Assembly (NCBI RefSeq): GCF_027596085.1
Contig: NC_072457.1
Span: 1,045,997 to 1,109,996, forward strand
Source of the DNA: Anoplopoma fimbria
Lineage: Eukaryota; Chordata; Actinopteri; Perciformes; Anoplopomatidae
Reading direction: 5' to 3'
DNA: 64,000 nt
Positions 62,040 to 64,000 of the stretch are shown piece by piece. Numbering within the stretch: position 1 is the first letter of the stretch; each line of letters begins with the position of its first letter. A program made the translations under genes and the position numbers. The notes below the pieces were generated by a model, which saw nothing but the letters and a program-made list of their open reading frames with translations, ran no database searches and had not been told where the DNA came from.

Positions 62040-62800
62040 TTTGCTTGTTAGCATGTTAACATTTGCTAATACGCGCTAAATCCAAAGTACAGCTGAGGCT
62101 GATGTAGTTTTGCAGGTATTTGGTCATAAACCAAAGTATTGGAAAAATGTACTTCATTGTGACACCAGATGGAAGTTCTTTGGATTTAAATCATTACAAG
62201 ACATCTTCTGGAGACCATAAATGTCTGAAGCACATTATAAGACATTTCATAAAGTAGTTGTTGAGATATTTTAATTAAAAACAAACATGTCAACCTTTTG
62301 ATGGAGCTACAGAAAGCCACAGATGATCAGGAAATTTAGTAGGATTCATCCTCTGGGGAAAATGAAAGTCTTCATAACGTTTTTATTGCAATCCATGCAA
62401 TAATTGTTAAGATATTTTAATAATAAACAAAATGTTGACCTCGTGGTGGCACCAGGTAAAGAGTCAGGGGATCAACAAAGTCAGTAGGATTTATCCTCTG
62501 GGGAAGACGAATATCTGTAAAAAGTTTCATTGCAGTCCATCGAGCAGTTGTTGAGATATTTCAAGAACAACAAAGATGTTTACCTCATTGTGGAGCTACA
62601 GAAAGAGTCAGAGGATCATCAAAATCAGTAGGATTCATCCTCTGGGGAACATGAATGGCTTTACAAAATGCTGAGATATTTTTCTCGATTAGCTAAATTT
62701 GCTGAGCTACTCTTAGCGCTTTAGGAAACGTCAGGGTAGTTTCAGCCTCTGGGGAACATGAATGTCTGTAACAAGTTTCATCACAATCTTAGAAATTTGA
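62040..62800. repeat. Teleost interspersed repeat with internal 145-bp tandem units
   Basis: The left part (GTTAGCATGTTAACATTTGC, CAGCTGAGGCTGATG, GGTCATAAACCAAAGTATTGG) matches an abundant percomorph repeat as I remember it. The right part has five related units whose CTCTGGGGAA-like word starts near 62204, 62350, 62494, 62639 and 62745, each with a TGTTGAGATATTT-like or diverged segment between. Confidence 0.7.
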
Positions 62801-62867
62801 ATTAAAAAAAAGTATATAAATGAACAAAAGTGTTTACATTAAAAATGATTGTATAACAGTGTACATA

Positions 62868-63301
62868 TAGCGGGTAAAATAAGTATTGAACACGTCACGA
62901 TTTTTCTCAGTAAATATATTTCTAAAGGTGCTATTGACATGAGACATATGGTAATGAGACACCTTTTTATAGGCCATCAGTTGGGACTGAACCAGCTGAT
63001 ATTAATTTGCACTGACAAGGGGCAGGACTGCTTTCTAATTACTGATAGATTTCAGCTGCTGTCTTGGCTTTCCATGCCTTTTTGCACCTCCCTTTCTTCA
63101 TGTGTTCAATACTTTTTCCCTGTGTCATTCCATTTTATTACACATAACTTAATCTCTGAACTTATTTGTTTGGTTTTCTTTGTATGTATGGATTACTTGG
63201 GTTGTTACCGACATCTGGTGAAAATGTCATGTCAATAGCACCTTTAGAAATATATTTACTGAGAAAAATGGTGACGTGCTCAATACTTATTTTACCCGCT
63301 G
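62868..63301. mobile_element. Non-autonomous Tc1/mariner-like element
   Basis: About 75-bp terminal inverted repeats (62868-62942 and 63227-63301) differ at only three positions, and TA dinucleotides flank both ends (62866-62867, 63302-63303), as expected of Tc1/mariner insertion. The 434-bp body has no transposase. Its interior resembles the non-coding 5' part of a longer Tc1-like element, so this is probably an internal-deletion derivative. The frame across 62849-63238 is not a gene. Confidence 0.8.
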
Positions 63302-63303
63302 TA

Positions 63304-63584
63304 TATAATACACATAAATACACAATTAGTTTGTGGTATTGAAAAGACAAAGCGTTCCCCTCAGGAGGTTTATTTTATAGTTTATTGACTGCGGTTGATG
63401 TGTTTTTATGGGAATCGTGTGATCTGCCTGAATGAACTTTCTTGTTCAAACAGGAACAAAACAAACAATAAACGAAGTCTCGTCTCATTGGCTACAACGT
63501 GGATAAAAGTTATTGCGAGAAAATCATAAATTTTGCATAATGTTGAACACACACAGTGTACACAGCTGCAGGTGATGACTCAGA
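63304..63584. other. Intergenic, nothing recognised
   Basis: Short non-coding stretch. Confidence 0.5.
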
Positions 63585-63604
63585 CTGTGTGTGTGTGTGT
63601 GTGT
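63585..63604. repeat. Short (TG)n tract
   Basis: About 10 units. Confidence 0.9.
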
Positions 63605-63802
63605 CGGTGTGTCACCGTCTAAAAGGTGTGCCCCCATGTCTGTTAGTAGATCCCTCCTTCTCCGAATCTTTACCTCCGTCAGATTCTCCATCTCAAAAAC
63701 AAACTCTTTCCTCCACCCCCCATTAACGCACACACAATTTCACTCTCACTCTATTTCTGGTCGCATTCCAACCCGCTGACTTCAGGCCAGAAACGGGAAA
63801 GC

Positions 63803-63803
<1 letters not shown>

Positions 63804-63886
<83 letters not shown>
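63804..63886. repeat. (TG)n microsatellite, about 41 units
   Basis: Uninterrupted TG dinucleotides. Confidence 0.99.
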
Positions 63887-63889
<3 letters not shown>

Positions 63890-63956
63890 ACGTCAGCTGT
63901 TTGTTTGCACACTGTGGTTGTGTCTGGGGCAGCAGCTTGGTAGATAAGCAAGGTGG

Positions 63957-63957
<1 letters not shown>

Positions 63958-64000
<43 letters not shown>
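63958..64000. repeat. (TG)n microsatellite, cut by window edge
   Basis: At least 21 units; continues past the window. Confidence 0.98.

Noticed and set aside
62849..63238. 129-codon plus-strand open frame
   Set aside because: Lies across the Tc1/mariner-like element and its terminal repeat; no transposase motif.

Overview
The window is nuclear DNA from a teleost fish, probably a percomorph. No gene names the species. The inference rests on very dense (AC)n/(GT)n microsatellites, several interspersed repeats of a kind common in percomorph genomes, and a short Tc1/mariner-type element. I find no protein-coding gene I can support. The many 60-130 aa open frames are read-throughs of tRNA genes, dinucleotide repeats or transposon debris.

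Region 1 (1-44,767) is one continuous tandem array of tRNA-Cys(GCA) genes, all on the minus strand. I count 106 tRNA copies: 87 with an undamaged 72-nt cloverleaf, 16 that have lost the first G of the acceptor stem, and three with larger defects (16030-16098, 23677-23747, 44458-44524). The array runs off the left edge of the window, so its full size is unknown. Copies are spaced either about 411 bp or about 441 bp apart, because two diverged spacer types (short and long) are interleaved. On the left the spacers form higher-order repeats: long-short-short trimers of about 1.26 kb, then long-short-short-short tetramers of about 1.68 kb. To the right this gives way to irregular and mostly long-short dimers of about 0.85 kb. 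Several spacers are chimeras of the two types, which points to unequal exchange and gene conversion. Most copies have no run of four Ts directly after the gene; 13 carry a TTTTT 31-35 nt downstream. The array decays at its right end, which is the transcriptional upstream end.

Region 2 (44,768-64,000) is ordinary intergenic fish DNA. It holds about a dozen long AC/GT tracts, one CT, one AT and one TAA tract, a 1-kb purine-rich block, three copies of one interspersed repeat (48466, 54028, 60923), two tRNA-derived SINE-like fragments, a 434-bp non-autonomous Tc1/mariner-like element flanked by TA (62868-63301), a small inverted-repeat element (50048-50254) and a 145-bp tandem block inside another repeat (62040-62800).

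The notable object is the tRNA array: one isoacceptor, one strand, more than 100 copies, a T-arm that differs from the usual vertebrate tRNA-Cys, and an unusual 3' trailer. Whether it is a working supply of tRNA-Cys, a mostly silent satellite made of tRNA genes, or both cannot be settled from sequence alone.
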